Positions 45,165 to 54,179 of a DNA stretch of 64,000 nt are shown piece after piece; position 1 is the stretch's first letter, and each line of letters starts with the position of its first letter. The position numbers were made by a program, and so were the translations under genes. The notes beneath the pieces were generated by a model. That model did not search any database and was not told the DNA's origin. It saw only the letters and a list, made by a program, of their open reading frames with translations. Source of the stretch: an uncultured Brevibacillus sp. (lineage in GTDB: Bacteria > Bacillota > Bacilli > Brevibacillales > Brevibacillaceae); NCBI RefSeq assembly GCF_947502445.1, contig NZ_CANMZW010000001.1:434001-498000 (forward strand), read 5' to 3'.

Positions 45165-46295
45165 TTGAATGCTGTTGAAAAGCAAAGTCAGAATCAGTTC
45201 GACCACGTGCTGACCGAAATCCGCGCCCGGCGGGACGAGTTTGACGCGAAACGGCACGTGCCTCGGGATATGATAGCGCAATTAAAGCAACTGGGCGTAT
45301 TTCGCGCTGCCACGCCGCGTTGCTTTGGCGGCGATTCTCTCTCGCCCTCGGAGTTCCTCAGGCTGATCGAAGCCATCTCTGAGGCTGACGGTTCCGCCGG
45401 ATGGGTGGCAAGCTTTGGCTCTGCAGCGGTCTACCTGGCGGCTCTTCCACGCGACACACTGGCACGCCTTTACGCAAACGGACCGGACTTGGTATTTGCA
45501 GGGGGCCTGTTTCCAATCCAGCCCGCAGAGAAAGTCGAGGGCGGCTGGCAAGTGAGCGGTCTTTGGAAGTTCGCAAGCGGCTGTAAGGGCGCCGACATTC
45601 TTGGTGTCGGTATTGGAGCTGGGGACGGGGGCAAGCCGCGCACGGCTGTGCTCATGCCCGAGGATGTGGAAATCGTCGAAAATTGGGAAGTGCTCGGGTT
45701 GCGCGGAACAGGCAGCCATGACCTGCGGGTGAAAGACGTTTTCGTCTCTGACGAATGGACCTTTATTCGTGGTGGTGTGCCTACGATCAATGAGCCGCTC
45801 TACCAGTATCCATCCATCGCTTATGCAGCGCAGGTACTGGCGGTGGTCAATCTCGGCGTCGCTCGTGCCGCGCTCGATGAAGTCTCTCAGATGGCAGGTG
45901 GCCGTTCTGGCATTACCGGAGCACCGAAGATGGCTGATCGCGCTTACCTGCGAATATCCGTGGCAAAGGCAGAAGCCTCGCTCAGATCGGCGCGCGCCTT
46001 CTTCTACGAAGCCACCGATTCAGCTTGGAACTCGATCCTGAGGGGTGACGGTGTCTCCGCTGAACAAACAAGCTTGCTGCGTCTCGCTGCCGTTCAAGCT
46101 ACCCGTGCAGGCGCGGACGCCGTTCAGTCGGCCTACATGCTTGCGGGCACTGCGGCGATCTACGATGGACACCCGCTGCAGCGCTATCTGCGCGACGCGA
46201 TGGTCGTGACCCAGCACGCTTTCCTTGGCGAAGGCATGTACGACGGTGCCGGTTCAGTATTTCTTGGCGTGCCGCCGATGCCTGGCTACATCTGA
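45165..46295 (+). CDS. Flavin-dependent monooxygenase, acyl-CoA dehydrogenase fold
   Basis: 376 residues of the group D flavin monooxygenase type (relatives: HsaA, DszC, HpaB class, and IacA of auxin degradation). It has an N-terminal helical domain (FRAATPRCFGGDSLSPSEFL, ADGSAGWVASFGS), a beta domain (WKFASGC, GLRGTGSHDLRV), and the C-terminal bundle with AAIYDGHPLQRYLRDAMVVTQHAFLG. Group D enzymes use reduced FMN/FAD from a separate reductase; the FMN reductase at 54495 fits. Two sampled 60-base lines gave 65% and 58% GC, well above neighbours, pointing to separate acquisition from a GC-rich donor. TTG start, GGGAGG upstream. Confidence 0.85.
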   Translation: MNAVEKQSQNQFDHVLTEIRARRDEFDAKRHVPRDMIAQLKQLGVFRAATPRCFGGDSLSPSEFLRLIEAISEADGSAGWVASFGSAAVYLAALPRDTLARLYANGPDLVFAGGLFPIQPAEKVEGGWQVSGLWKFASGCKGADILGVGIGAGDGGKPRTAVLMPEDVEIVENWEVLGLRGTGSHDLRVKDVFVSDEWTFIRGGVPTINEPLYQYPSIAYAAQVLAVVNLGVARAALDEVSQMAGGRSGITGAPKMADRAYLRISVAKAEASLRSARAFFYEATDSAWNSILRGDGVSAEQTSLLRLAAVQATRAGADAVQSAYMLAGTAAIYDGHPLQRYLRDAMVVTQHAFLGEGMYDGAGSVFLGVPPMPGYI

Positions 46296-46363
46296 TCTTG
46301 ACAGAGCCATCGTGTTGCCATGCAGCATGCGGGAGACTCCAATCAAATTTTGAGGGGAAATAA

Positions 46364-47143
46364 ATGCAAAGGGAAGGACGACATACAGTGGATAACAAAG
46401 TTCAACGGGTAGCTGTGGTAACGGGAGCCTCCCAGGGGCTGGGAAAAGCCATAGCGGAAAAGCTGCTGAGCGAAGGCAAAAAGGTCGCTTTCCTAAGCCG
46501 CAGTCAAAAGAAGCTGGATCTGTTAAGAGAGCAGCATCTTGACAAAGCGAGCCGCGATGAAGCCGTTTTTATGGCGGTAGATGTCTCGGAGCATGAGGCA
46601 ACGAAGCAGGCTGTTCATGACATTTTAAGCAAATGGGACCGGATTGATATTCTCGTAAACAATGCAGGGATTCGGACGCAAACGTCGATAGAAGATATGA
46701 CGCTGGAGGAATGGGACCAAATCATGTCCACAAATCTTGCCAGCACCTTCTTTGTCTCGCAAGCCGTCATGCACGCAATGAAAGAGCAAAAATGGGGACG
46801 AATCATCAACATGTCCTCCATTGGCGGGCAAGATGGCCCATTAACCTCCAGTGCAGCCTATTGTGCGTCCAAAGCTGGTCAGCTGGCCTTGACTAAAGTG
46901 TTTGCAAGATCTCTAGCCCCATATGGAATCACGGTGAATGCGGTGTCACCTGCTGCCGTACGCACACCTGAAATGGATAATGTGCCGACCGAAAAACTGG
47001 AGAAAATGATTCAAATGATTCCCATCGGCAGAGTAGGAGAAGCGGAAGAAGTTGCAGATTTAGTATCGTATCTGACCTCTGAAAACGGGGGCTTTGTCAC
47101 AGGAGCAACCTTTGATATCAACGGCGGAAGATTAATGCGTTAA
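46364..47143 (+). CDS. Short-chain dehydrogenase/reductase
   Basis: 259-residue classical SDR: nucleotide motif TGASQGLG, NNAG at the fourth strand, catalytic Ser in NMSSIGG and YxxxK as YCASKAG, and the end TGATFDINGGRLMR. NAD(P)-dependent oxidation of a hydroxyl or reduction of a carbonyl group. Directly after the monooxygenase, as iacE follows iacA in auxin-degrading bacteria, so it may oxidise the hydroxylated product. ATG 46364 follows GAGGGG; GTG 46388 is an alternative. Confidence 0.88.
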   Translation: MQREGRHTVDNKVQRVAVVTGASQGLGKAIAEKLLSEGKKVAFLSRSQKKLDLLREQHLDKASRDEAVFMAVDVSEHEATKQAVHDILSKWDRIDILVNNAGIRTQTSIEDMTLEEWDQIMSTNLASTFFVSQAVMHAMKEQKWGRIINMSSIGGQDGPLTSSAAYCASKAGQLALTKVFARSLAPYGITVNAVSPAAVRTPEMDNVPTEKLEKMIQMIPIGRVGEAEEVADLVSYLTSENGGFVTGATFDINGGRLMR

Positions 47144-47173
47144 ATCAATTGCCTATGAAGGAGTGTGTGCCAG

Positions 47174-47542
47174 ATGGCTATGGAACATGGAGCACCCCAA
47201 ATACCGACGAAACTGCGGGTCATGATCAAGTTTGAATCTACAGGCTGGTTCAATACAACAACGGAAGAAAAGACCCAAGCAGTTCTTCCAAAGTTAAATG
47301 ATGTGATCGCTACATGGAAAGACAATGGGTCGGAACTACTTGGAACGATTGATAGAGATATTCTTACGGCTGGGCACGCTGGCAGTGAAGGATGGCACGC
47401 TTGTTTGCTTTATGATGTGCCGGATCTGCAAACAGTAACAAATATGACGCATTCCTTCCGTGCCACCGGATTGGATAAGTACTTCCGATTAGAAGCGATC
47501 CTGGGCCGTCCGTTTTTCTTGCTGGAGAAAGGGAAGAAATAG
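47174..47542 (+). CDS. Small unknown protein of the catabolic operon
   Basis: 122 residues, no membrane helix. The layout (LRVMIKFESTGWF, ATWKDNGSELLGTIDRDIL, WHACLLYDVPDLQTVTNM, LDKYFRLEAILGRPFF) suggests an alpha/beta ferredoxin-like (dimeric barrel) fold. In iac clusters a small unknown protein, IacB, stands beside the monooxygenase and SDR genes; this one occupies a similar place, but I cannot verify sequence relatedness. ATG 47174 has GAAGGAG ten bases upstream. Confidence 0.7.
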   Translation: MAMEHGAPQIPTKLRVMIKFESTGWFNTTTEEKTQAVLPKLNDVIATWKDNGSELLGTIDRDILTAGHAGSEGWHACLLYDVPDLQTVTNMTHSFRATGLDKYFRLEAILGRPFFLLEKGKK

Positions 47543-47634
47543 GACACAATTGGAGTAAGGGACGACTGACATTAACCAAAGGATGGCTATTGTCAGTGCG
47601 TCCTGATGCATTTATAAAAAAGGGGGCAAAATAT

Positions 47635-48687
47635 GTGAAAAAGCTAGTAACCAGTCTATTAACGCTATCTTTGGTTGCCATGCTAACTGCATGCGGTGGG
47701 GGCAATCAAGGGGCACAACAAGCAGGCGGCCAGTCTTCCCCAGCGTCAAATGAGAAGCCTATTGAATTATCCTATGCCTTTTTTGCCCCAGCGAATACCT
47801 TTCCTGCCGTACAAATGGAAAAATGGAAAGCAGAGTTGGAAAGGCGTACGAATGGCAAGGTCAAAGTCAATTTGTTCTTGGGAGGAACCCTTCTAAAAGC
47901 AGATAACATGTACGATGGCATCGCCAACAAAGTAGCGGATATCGGGTTGTCTTCCACCACTTATGAACCAGGCCGCTTCCCATTATTGGCTATCTCTGAT
48001 ATGCCCTCCGGTTACACAAGCTCCAAAGTAGCAAGCCGGGTCGCTCATGATTTGATCGAACAGTATCCGCCAGAAGCGTTCAAAGATTTTAAGATTATTA
48101 CCTCATTTGCAACAGAAGCCTCCTATATTCAAACAAAGGATCCCGTTACTAGCCTTGGTGACTTGAAAGGGAAGCAGCTTCGCATTTCCGGGGCCCTTAC
48201 GCCAATCATGCAAGAGCTAGGCGCGTCACCAGTGGGAATGTCCCAAGCCGAGGTAGCAGAAGCTCTACAAACCGGAGTGGTCAACGGTCTGGTTACCTCC
48301 CGAGAAGGCTTGCTTGACTTGAAATTTGCTGAAAGCGTCAAATATGTAACCAATTATCCATTGACCATTAACACCTTTATTGCGGTCATGAACAAAGACG
48401 TATGGAATTCCTTGCCGGGGGATGTTCAAAAGGTCATTGATGAGCTTAACGGCGAAATGACTGCATTTACCGGAGAGTACTTGGACAATCATGTTAAGAA
48501 AGCTTTGGAGTGGAGTCAAAAAGAGCATGGTACACAGATAGTCGAGCTAAGTGATAAAGACATATGGGATCAGAAGCTGAAGACGATGCAGGACAAATAT
48601 GTGGATGAATTAGAAACAAAAGGGCAGCCAGCAAAAGAGTATAAGCAAAAACTCTATGAATTGATCGATAAATATTCAAAAGAGTAG
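47635..48687 (+). CDS. dctP: TRAP transporter solute receptor, DctP type
   Basis: Extracellular receptor for a TRAP importer, 350 residues. The signal peptide ends in a lipobox (AMLTACGG), as expected in a Gram-positive cell. The fold shows YAFFAPANTFPAVQMEKW, then GGTLLKADNMYDGI and the ligand-carboxylate arginine region GKQLRISGALTPIM. TRAP receptors bind organic acids through an arginine, so the imported compound is likely a carboxylate such as an aromatic acid. GTG 47635 follows AAGGGGG; the longer upstream frame has no such site. The membrane subunits lie two genes downstream. Confidence 0.92.
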   Translation: MKKLVTSLLTLSLVAMLTACGGGNQGAQQAGGQSSPASNEKPIELSYAFFAPANTFPAVQMEKWKAELERRTNGKVKVNLFLGGTLLKADNMYDGIANKVADIGLSSTTYEPGRFPLLAISDMPSGYTSSKVASRVAHDLIEQYPPEAFKDFKIITSFATEASYIQTKDPVTSLGDLKGKQLRISGALTPIMQELGASPVGMSQAEVAEALQTGVVNGLVTSREGLLDLKFAESVKYVTNYPLTINTFIAVMNKDVWNSLPGDVQKVIDELNGEMTAFTGEYLDNHVKKALEWSQKEHGTQIVELSDKDIWDQKLKTMQDKYVDELETKGQPAKEYKQKLYELIDKYSKE

Positions 48688-48724
48688 GATCTGTAATAGT
48701 TGCTAGCAGAGGAGGGGAGTAGGC

Positions 48725-48847
48725 ATGAATTTAGAGGATTATCTGATGCAAGTATTGCAACTGGATCAGGAAGCATCCATAAATATGGTCAAAGAGGAAC
48801 CTGCATTCATGTTTACCTTAATAGAGTGGCGGGATCGTGATGAGTGA
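48725..48847 (+). CDS. 40-residue acidic protein upstream of amidase
   Basis: MNLEDYLMQVLQLDQEASIN, then MVKEEPAFMFTLIEWRDRDE. AGGAGGGGAG lies about eight bases before ATG 48725, a strong site, and the stop overlaps the amidase start (ATGAGTGA), which is typical of coupled translation. Predicted helical and acidic. It may be a small partner or a leader peptide for the amidase; not recognised. Confidence 0.55.
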   Translation: MNLEDYLMQVLQLDQEASINMVKEEPAFMFTLIEWRDRDE

Positions 48848-50252
48848 TTTATTTTTTCTGGACATATCGACCTTGTCAAAGCTGATACAGACAAAGAAAA
48901 TTTCACCGGTAGAACTGACCAAGCAGGTACTTCAACGAATTGAACAATATAATCCCACAGTCAATGCTTATATCAAGGTATTGGTAGAAGACGCTTGTCA
49001 GCAAGCCGAAGTGCTAGAGCGGGAACTCATGGAGCAAGGTGTACGCGGTCCTCTTCATGGGGTTCCGATAGCCATCAAGGATATTTTGGAAACGAAGGGT
49101 CATGAGACAACGGCAGGATCAAAGGTTTTTGAGAATTGGATTCCAGATCGTGATGCAACGGTCGTTCGAAAGCTAAAAGAGGCAGGAGCTATCCTCATCG
49201 GTAAGGCAAATTTGCACGAGTTTGCTATGGGAGCTACAACAGAAAATCCCCATTATGGAGTGTGCCGCAACCCGTGGGATTTGGAAAGAGTTCCGGGAGG
49301 TTCCAGTGGAGGTTCAGCGGTAGCCGTCGCTACAGGCCTGTGCTACGGTGCGATCGGAACGGACACGGCAGGCTCGATCCGTTTGCCGGCAGCGATCTGT
49401 GGGATTACTGGCATGAAGCCTACATATGGCAGGGTTAGCAGGAATGGATGTTTGCCGTTTAGCTGGTCCCTGGACCATATCGGGCCCATGACACGCACGG
49501 TGAAGGATTCGGCTATCCTGCTGAAAGCGATAGCAGGCTTCGATCCATTAGATTCCGCTACTGCATCCCAAGCTGATGATGTTATGTGGGATCAGGCCCT
49601 TCCAGATCTGAAAGGGATCAGGCTGGCGGTGGTTCGAGCGCACTTCTTTGTTGATTTAGATCCCGAAGTAGAATGGCTGGTTGAGAAGGCTATGAGGGAT
49701 ATGCAGGCGCTAGGTGCAGAAATCGTGGAAATCGAATTACCGGGACTTGACGAGGCCCTGCAGGCGTTGAAAATGATTGCCCAATCAGAGGTCCTGACTT
49801 TCCACGAGCCCATTTTAAACAAGTACAAGGATTGGTATGGGGAAGACCTGAAATACCGTTTCAGCTTCGGCCAAAGCATCAGTGCTGTGCAGTACCTGAA
49901 TGCGCAGCGCACGCGAAGCAAGTTTAGTCAGGAGTTAAGGGAGAAGCTGAAAGGATTTGATGGTCTTCTTGCTCCTGCTAACGCCAAACGCCCGTTCCTG
50001 ATTGGAACCGTGCCGCCCGATCAGGCGATCGACAATATGTTTACATTGGGGCGCACGCCATTCGGTAATATTACAGGACTTCCTGCTCTCACCCTCCCAT
50101 GCGGATTTATGTCAGGCAATCTCCCGGTAGGTATGCAAATCATCGGCAGACCGTTTGAGGAGCGCAGGATATTTCAAATCGCTGAAGTTTATGAAAGATC
50201 TCAAAATTGGGTGGCTAAACTTGCTGAGAATCAGGCTTATCTGGTCCGCTAG
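48840..50252 (+). CDS. Amidase signature family hydrolase
   Basis: 470-residue amidase. The Ser-cisSer-Lys site is visible: Lys in PIAIKDI, the glycine/serine-rich signature PGGSSGGSAVAV, and the nucleophile in GTDTAGSIRLPAA. The family hydrolyses amides including indoleacetamide; IacH of the auxin pathway also belongs here, as does GatA, but a GatB/GatC pair is absent and the catabolic setting argues against GatA. ATG 48840 is inside the end of the 40-residue gene, so translation is coupled. Confidence 0.9.
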   Translation: MSDLFFLDISTLSKLIQTKKISPVELTKQVLQRIEQYNPTVNAYIKVLVEDACQQAEVLERELMEQGVRGPLHGVPIAIKDILETKGHETTAGSKVFENWIPDRDATVVRKLKEAGAILIGKANLHEFAMGATTENPHYGVCRNPWDLERVPGGSSGGSAVAVATGLCYGAIGTDTAGSIRLPAAICGITGMKPTYGRVSRNGCLPFSWSLDHIGPMTRTVKDSAILLKAIAGFDPLDSATASQADDVMWDQALPDLKGIRLAVVRAHFFVDLDPEVEWLVEKAMRDMQALGAEIVEIELPGLDEALQALKMIAQSEVLTFHEPILNKYKDWYGEDLKYRFSFGQSISAVQYLNAQRTRSKFSQELREKLKGFDGLLAPANAKRPFLIGTVPPDQAIDNMFTLGRTPFGNITGLPALTLPCGFMSGNLPVGMQIIGRPFEERRIFQIAEVYERSQNWVAKLAENQAYLVR

Positions 50253-50325
50253 CATGGATCCATAGCATTTGTGAACGTAGGGCTGGGGACAAATGCAGCA
50301 GAAATGATAGAGGGGTGACTTACTG

Positions 50326-50880
50326 ATGGCAAGTCAAAGTGAAATGGAAGTAAAAGAATTAGCAATGGTTCCACTCCCCAAAAAGTCGAATTTCATGAAC
50401 GCATTGGATCGTTTGAATCAACAGGTTAATCATTTTCTTGCGTTCCTGGCCGTTATATCTATGGTAAGCATGATGCTGCTTATCGTCGCAAACGTCTTAA
50501 TGCGTGTAATGTTTACTCCGATCGTAGGGATTACGGAGCTGGTTGGATGGTCGGCGGCTGTGACGGCAGCCCTTTCACTGGGATATACGCAAATTTATCG
50601 TGGCCATGTGGATATCGATGTCTTTGTCCAACGTTTGCCAAGAAGAGTAAGGACATGGATTCAAGGACTCGTGATATTGGCAAGTCTCATCTTTTTTATC
50701 TTCCTTTCCTACCACTTTGTCAAGTTTTCATACTCGACGATGGAAAGTGGTATTCTGTCCCAAACCTTAGGCATTGTGTATTATCCGGTGATTTTAGTCG
50801 TGAGTGTTGGTTTTTTTGCTTTATTCTTGTCGCTTTTGGTTGATTTTTTGAAGATTTGCACTGGAGGTGATCAGAATTGA
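50326..50880 (+). CDS. dctQ: TRAP transporter small membrane subunit, DctQ type
   Basis: 184 residues, four membrane helices (HFLAFLAVISMVSMMLLIVA first, and VILVVSVGFFALFLSLLVDF last), with the DctQ block ITELVGWSAAVTAALSLGYT and RGHVDIDVFVQRLP. Forms the sodium-driven importer with DctM and DctP. ATG 50326 after AGAGGGGTGAC. Its stop overlaps dctM by four bases. Confidence 0.92.
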   Translation: MASQSEMEVKELAMVPLPKKSNFMNALDRLNQQVNHFLAFLAVISMVSMMLLIVANVLMRVMFTPIVGITELVGWSAAVTAALSLGYTQIYRGHVDIDVFVQRLPRRVRTWIQGLVILASLIFFIFLSYHFVKFSYSTMESGILSQTLGIVYYPVILVVSVGFFALFLSLLVDFLKICTGGDQN

Positions 50881-52160
50881 GCGCTACTGTTATTGCCCTT
50901 CTGGGAATCCTTGTCCTCTTTATTCTCATGATGTTGAGAATGCCCATTAGCTTTGCCATGTTTTTGGTCGGATTCATAGGCTTGGTGGTCGTAGCTTCCC
51001 CCGAAGCAGCATTCAAAGTGACAACAACGGATTTATGGAGTCAATTTTCTGATTATTCTTTAAGCGTGATCCCTATGTACATTCTCATGGGGGAAGTCGT
51101 CTTCAGAGCAGGGATTACGGATAAGCTCTTTCATGCAGCCTATAAATGGGTAGGACAGCTGAAGGGGGGAATGGCATGGACCATTATCTTGGCGAGCGCA
51201 GGGTTTGGATCCATCTGCGGCTCCAATTCAGCTACGGCAGCCATGATTGGTACGATGGCCATCCCTGAGATGAAAAAATACAAATATGATGACGCTCTTA
51301 GCACGGGAAGCATCGCTGGTGGCGGAACACTTGGAATTATTATTCCACCCAGCACGGTGCTTTTGGTTATTGCCTTACAGATGGAATTATCCATTCGTGA
51401 TCTTTTTATCGCGAGTATTGTTCCTAGTATTTTGCTTGTTGGCCTTTTTCTTTTGACAGTCTGGGTACTCTGTCAAAGGAATCCTGAATTGGGTCCGGCG
51501 GGTCCAAAATCTACTATGATGGAAAAGATGAAAGTCATACCTGGAGTTTTTCCCACTTTGGCTTTGCTCGTTTTCGTCATTGGCGGATTGTTTATGGGCT
51601 GGTTTACCGCAACAGAGTCCGGGGCTATTGGGACATTTGGAGCTTTGGTATACGCGGTAATTTTAAAGAAGCTGACATGGGAAAATTTCAAAAAGGCTGT
51701 TTTCGATACCCTTCGAGCATCAGCAATGGTCGTCATGCTGGTTGCCAGCGCGTTGGTTTTCGGCCGCTTTTTAACCATTACACGTCTACCGTTTGAAGTG
51801 GCGGATTGGGTGAGTTCTCTGCCTCTTCATCCATTCTTTATCATGCTCGGTATTTATTTGGTTTTCGTAGTTGGCGGGGCGATCATGGATGCTTTGGGCT
51901 TCCTGATCATTTCTATCCCTATCTTTTTCCCGACGGCTCTTTCTTTAGGCTTTGATCCAGTATGGTTCGCGATCATGTTGTGCATTATCACCAGTTTAGG
52001 AGCCATTACGCCACCGATTGGAATTAATGTGTTTGTCGTGAAAGGATTGGCACCTTCCGTTCCGATCACCACCATTTTCAGGGGAGCTGGGTACTTTCTT
52101 TTCGCGTATATGATCTGTATTTTGCTGCTCACGATTTTCCCAGCGCTGGTTTACTATTAA
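50877..52160 (+). CDS. dctM: TRAP transporter large membrane subunit, DctM type
   Basis: 427 residues with about twelve membrane helices. DctM blocks are visible: PMYILMGEVVFRAGIT, GFGSICGSNSATAAMIG, GTLGIIIPPSTVLLVI, and near the C-terminus LGAITPPIGINVFVVKGLA. The TTG start 50877 overlaps the DctQ stop, and GGAGGTGA lies about ten bases upstream. Last gene of the upper operon. Confidence 0.93.
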   Translation: MSATVIALLGILVLFILMMLRMPISFAMFLVGFIGLVVVASPEAAFKVTTTDLWSQFSDYSLSVIPMYILMGEVVFRAGITDKLFHAAYKWVGQLKGGMAWTIILASAGFGSICGSNSATAAMIGTMAIPEMKKYKYDDALSTGSIAGGGTLGIIIPPSTVLLVIALQMELSIRDLFIASIVPSILLVGLFLLTVWVLCQRNPELGPAGPKSTMMEKMKVIPGVFPTLALLVFVIGGLFMGWFTATESGAIGTFGALVYAVILKKLTWENFKKAVFDTLRASAMVVMLVASALVFGRFLTITRLPFEVADWVSSLPLHPFFIMLGIYLVFVVGGAIMDALGFLIISIPIFFPTALSLGFDPVWFAIMLCIITSLGAITPPIGINVFVVKGLAPSVPITTIFRGAGYFLFAYMICILLLTIFPALVYY

Positions 52161-52241
52161 ATCGATGGCGGGAAGCGTGGGGAATCTAGGAGTATTTTTG
52201 ATTCATAGAAATAAAAACAGGAATGGGTACTCATCCCATCC

Positions 52242-54179
52242 CTAATTGCTGATTTTATGAAATTGAATCTTTCCTAGCACAAGGTAGATTTCCAAAGCCA
52301 TCTGGATCTCGAATCTCGTTGTAGATTGGCTCACATCGATCCCCGATAATTCTTGTATTCGTCCCAGCCTATAGCGCATGCCGCTAATAGAAACGTTCAT
52401 GAAACGAGCCGTTTTGTATAGGTTGCATTCATTGCTTAAATAATTGTAGAGGGTTTGCAAGTATTCAGTGGAATACTGCTTGTCGTATTCATAGAGTTGT
52501 CCTAGAAGTTTGGAAGCGTAGCGTTCTAATTCATCGGGTCTTTTGGCATCAAGCAATATGGCAAGGTGGCCAAGCTCGGAAGAGAGTACGACTTGGTTAT
52601 CTTGCCTTTTGATTTTGGCAATCTCGATAGCTTTCAAAGAATCGTTGAACGAATCATTCAGCTGCGTGATATCTTTGCAACAATCACTGATACCAAGAAC
52701 GACTTTTAAGGGCTGGACGATGTTGCCTAAGCGTTTCAAAAGTCCTTCTCCGTATTTTTTGACGGGCATACACTGTTTTTTGATCAATGACTCAGGGACA
52801 AGGGTATGGATGCGATCCAAGCGACTTGATAACAATATTTTTTCGTCCAAGACGGATGCATCCTTCAACAGGTAATTGATGATATCATCCCTTTTCACAG
52901 TAATGGCATGCTCATTCTCCAGCTGCATACAGGGGTCTTCTAAATGAAAAATAAAAACATAGTGCGGTTGCCTCAGATTATATCCGAGATAGGAAAGCTT
53001 TTTCGCAGCGTAGGAATTCTCCACGGGTTGAGTGAGAAGCTGGTCCAATAGCTCTCCCTTCATTCGCTGCTCCGTTTCAATCGCCGTCTTCTCATTCAAC
53101 ATTTGGAAAGCACAGATATTGGCTGTTTGTTTGAGAAAAGCGGCTTCGAGCTCCCCGACTTCCCCTTCATTTTTTATCACGGAAATGAATCCATAGGTCT
53201 GATTGCGGATCACAATAGGGATCGTAAGCCGCTTATGGGGGAAAGGAAAGGGTTCATGCAACTCAAACTCTGTTGCGCAGTGCTCCTGGAGCATTCTGTT
53301 GATGCTTCCCAATTGACTTTCGGATAGCGCTTTTTTGTTCTCCATCAGAGATTTCAGAGAGTACCCGGTCACATCGCCAAACCCGGCAATCGTTTCAAAA
53401 TGCTGGTTTTCCAGCAGCACGCTACAGTTTAAGGTTTCTCCTAAAGTTTCAGCAATGGCATCCAAGCCTTTCCCTTGAAGTACGATCTGAGTAAGGCTTT
53501 GACTGAGGGTGCCTGCCCTTTTTAAAACTTCCCGCTGCTTTTCAATACGCTTGTAGGCTCTGTCTAGTTCGTCCCCGATATCCTCTTGCTCATAATCTAC
53601 CAGCTCGTCGGCAATCTCATCTCCCCAGAGCTCAACCGTTTTCCCTGCAAAGCGGCAATGTTCATCGCCCTTACCGGAACATGCCACTTCCTTGAAGATG
53701 ATTCTCTTCCCAAAAGATTCACTGCAGTATCCCCCGGCGTATCCAACCAGGAAGTAGCAAACGGGTTCATGGTGATGACTGAAATACTTCAAATATTGGG
53801 TAGCTTCATAGGAGTTAAACCAATATCCTTCCACATCGAAGATTCCCTTTTTTGTTTGAATATTCAGCTTGATCGGAACGGAAGAAACGCGGCCAGAGAT
53901 ATCGTGCATCTTCGAACCAGCAAGCACCCATTCCTTGTCATCTTCCCACTGGAACATATTCTTGAAGATTCTTGCTTCGTGAACGCCACAATGCCACCCA
54001 TAGCGGAGCAAGAAGCGCTTTGCTCTTTCGATGCCGAGCGCCATAATCAGATCGCGGATCAGGGCTCCCCAGGCTTCAGCGCTTGAGATGATCATGCGAT
54101 GTAGTCGCAGAAAATCTCCATCTTTGTTATGTAATTCAAGCATATCGTTTAAGGTTATATCACTTGCCTTTTTTATCAT
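52242..54179 (-). CDS. V4R-domain aromatic sensor with PucR-type HTH
   Basis: 645-residue transcription regulator. Residues 1-185 match the XylR-N plus V4R input module of XylR/DmpR: YGWHCGVHEARIFKNMFQW, DVEGYWFNSYEATQYL, and the Cys-rich V4R end GYAGGYCSESFGKRIIFKEV, CSGKGDEHCRF. A coiled linker and a GAF-like region follow (SLTQIVLQGKGLDAIAETLG). The C-terminus is a PucR/CdaR HTH (YLSNECNLYKTARFMNVSIS, GMRYRLGRIQELSG). There is no AAA sigma-54 domain. It should sense a phenolic or aromatic effector and activate nearby promoters. ATG 54179 follows GAGAGGTGG. Confidence 0.85.
   Translation of the reverse strand: MIKKASDITLNDMLELHNKDGDFLRLHRMIISSAEAWGALIRDLIMALGIERAKRFLLRYGWHCGVHEARIFKNMFQWEDDKEWVLAGSKMHDISGRVSSVPIKLNIQTKKGIFDVEGYWFNSYEATQYLKYFSHHHEPVCYFLVGYAGGYCSESFGKRIIFKEVACSGKGDEHCRFAGKTVELWGDEIADELVDYEQEDIGDELDRAYKRIEKQREVLKRAGTLSQSLTQIVLQGKGLDAIAETLGETLNCSVLLENQHFETIAGFGDVTGYSLKSLMENKKALSESQLGSINRMLQEHCATEFELHEPFPFPHKRLTIPIVIRNQTYGFISVIKNEGEVGELEAAFLKQTANICAFQMLNEKTAIETEQRMKGELLDQLLTQPVENSYAAKKLSYLGYNLRQPHYVFIFHLEDPCMQLENEHAITVKRDDIINYLLKDASVLDEKILLSSRLDRIHTLVPESLIKKQCMPVKKYGEGLLKRLGNIVQPLKVVLGISDCCKDITQLNDSFNDSLKAIEIAKIKRQDNQVVLSSELGHLAILLDAKRPDELERYASKLLGQLYEYDKQYSTEYLQTLYNYLSNECNLYKTARFMNVSISGMRYRLGRIQELSGIDVSQSTTRFEIQMALEIYLVLGKIQFHKISN

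Noticed and set aside
48840..50252. Amidase as GatA of the tRNA amidotransferase
   Set aside because: No gatB or gatC neighbours; it stands inside a catabolic and transport operon.
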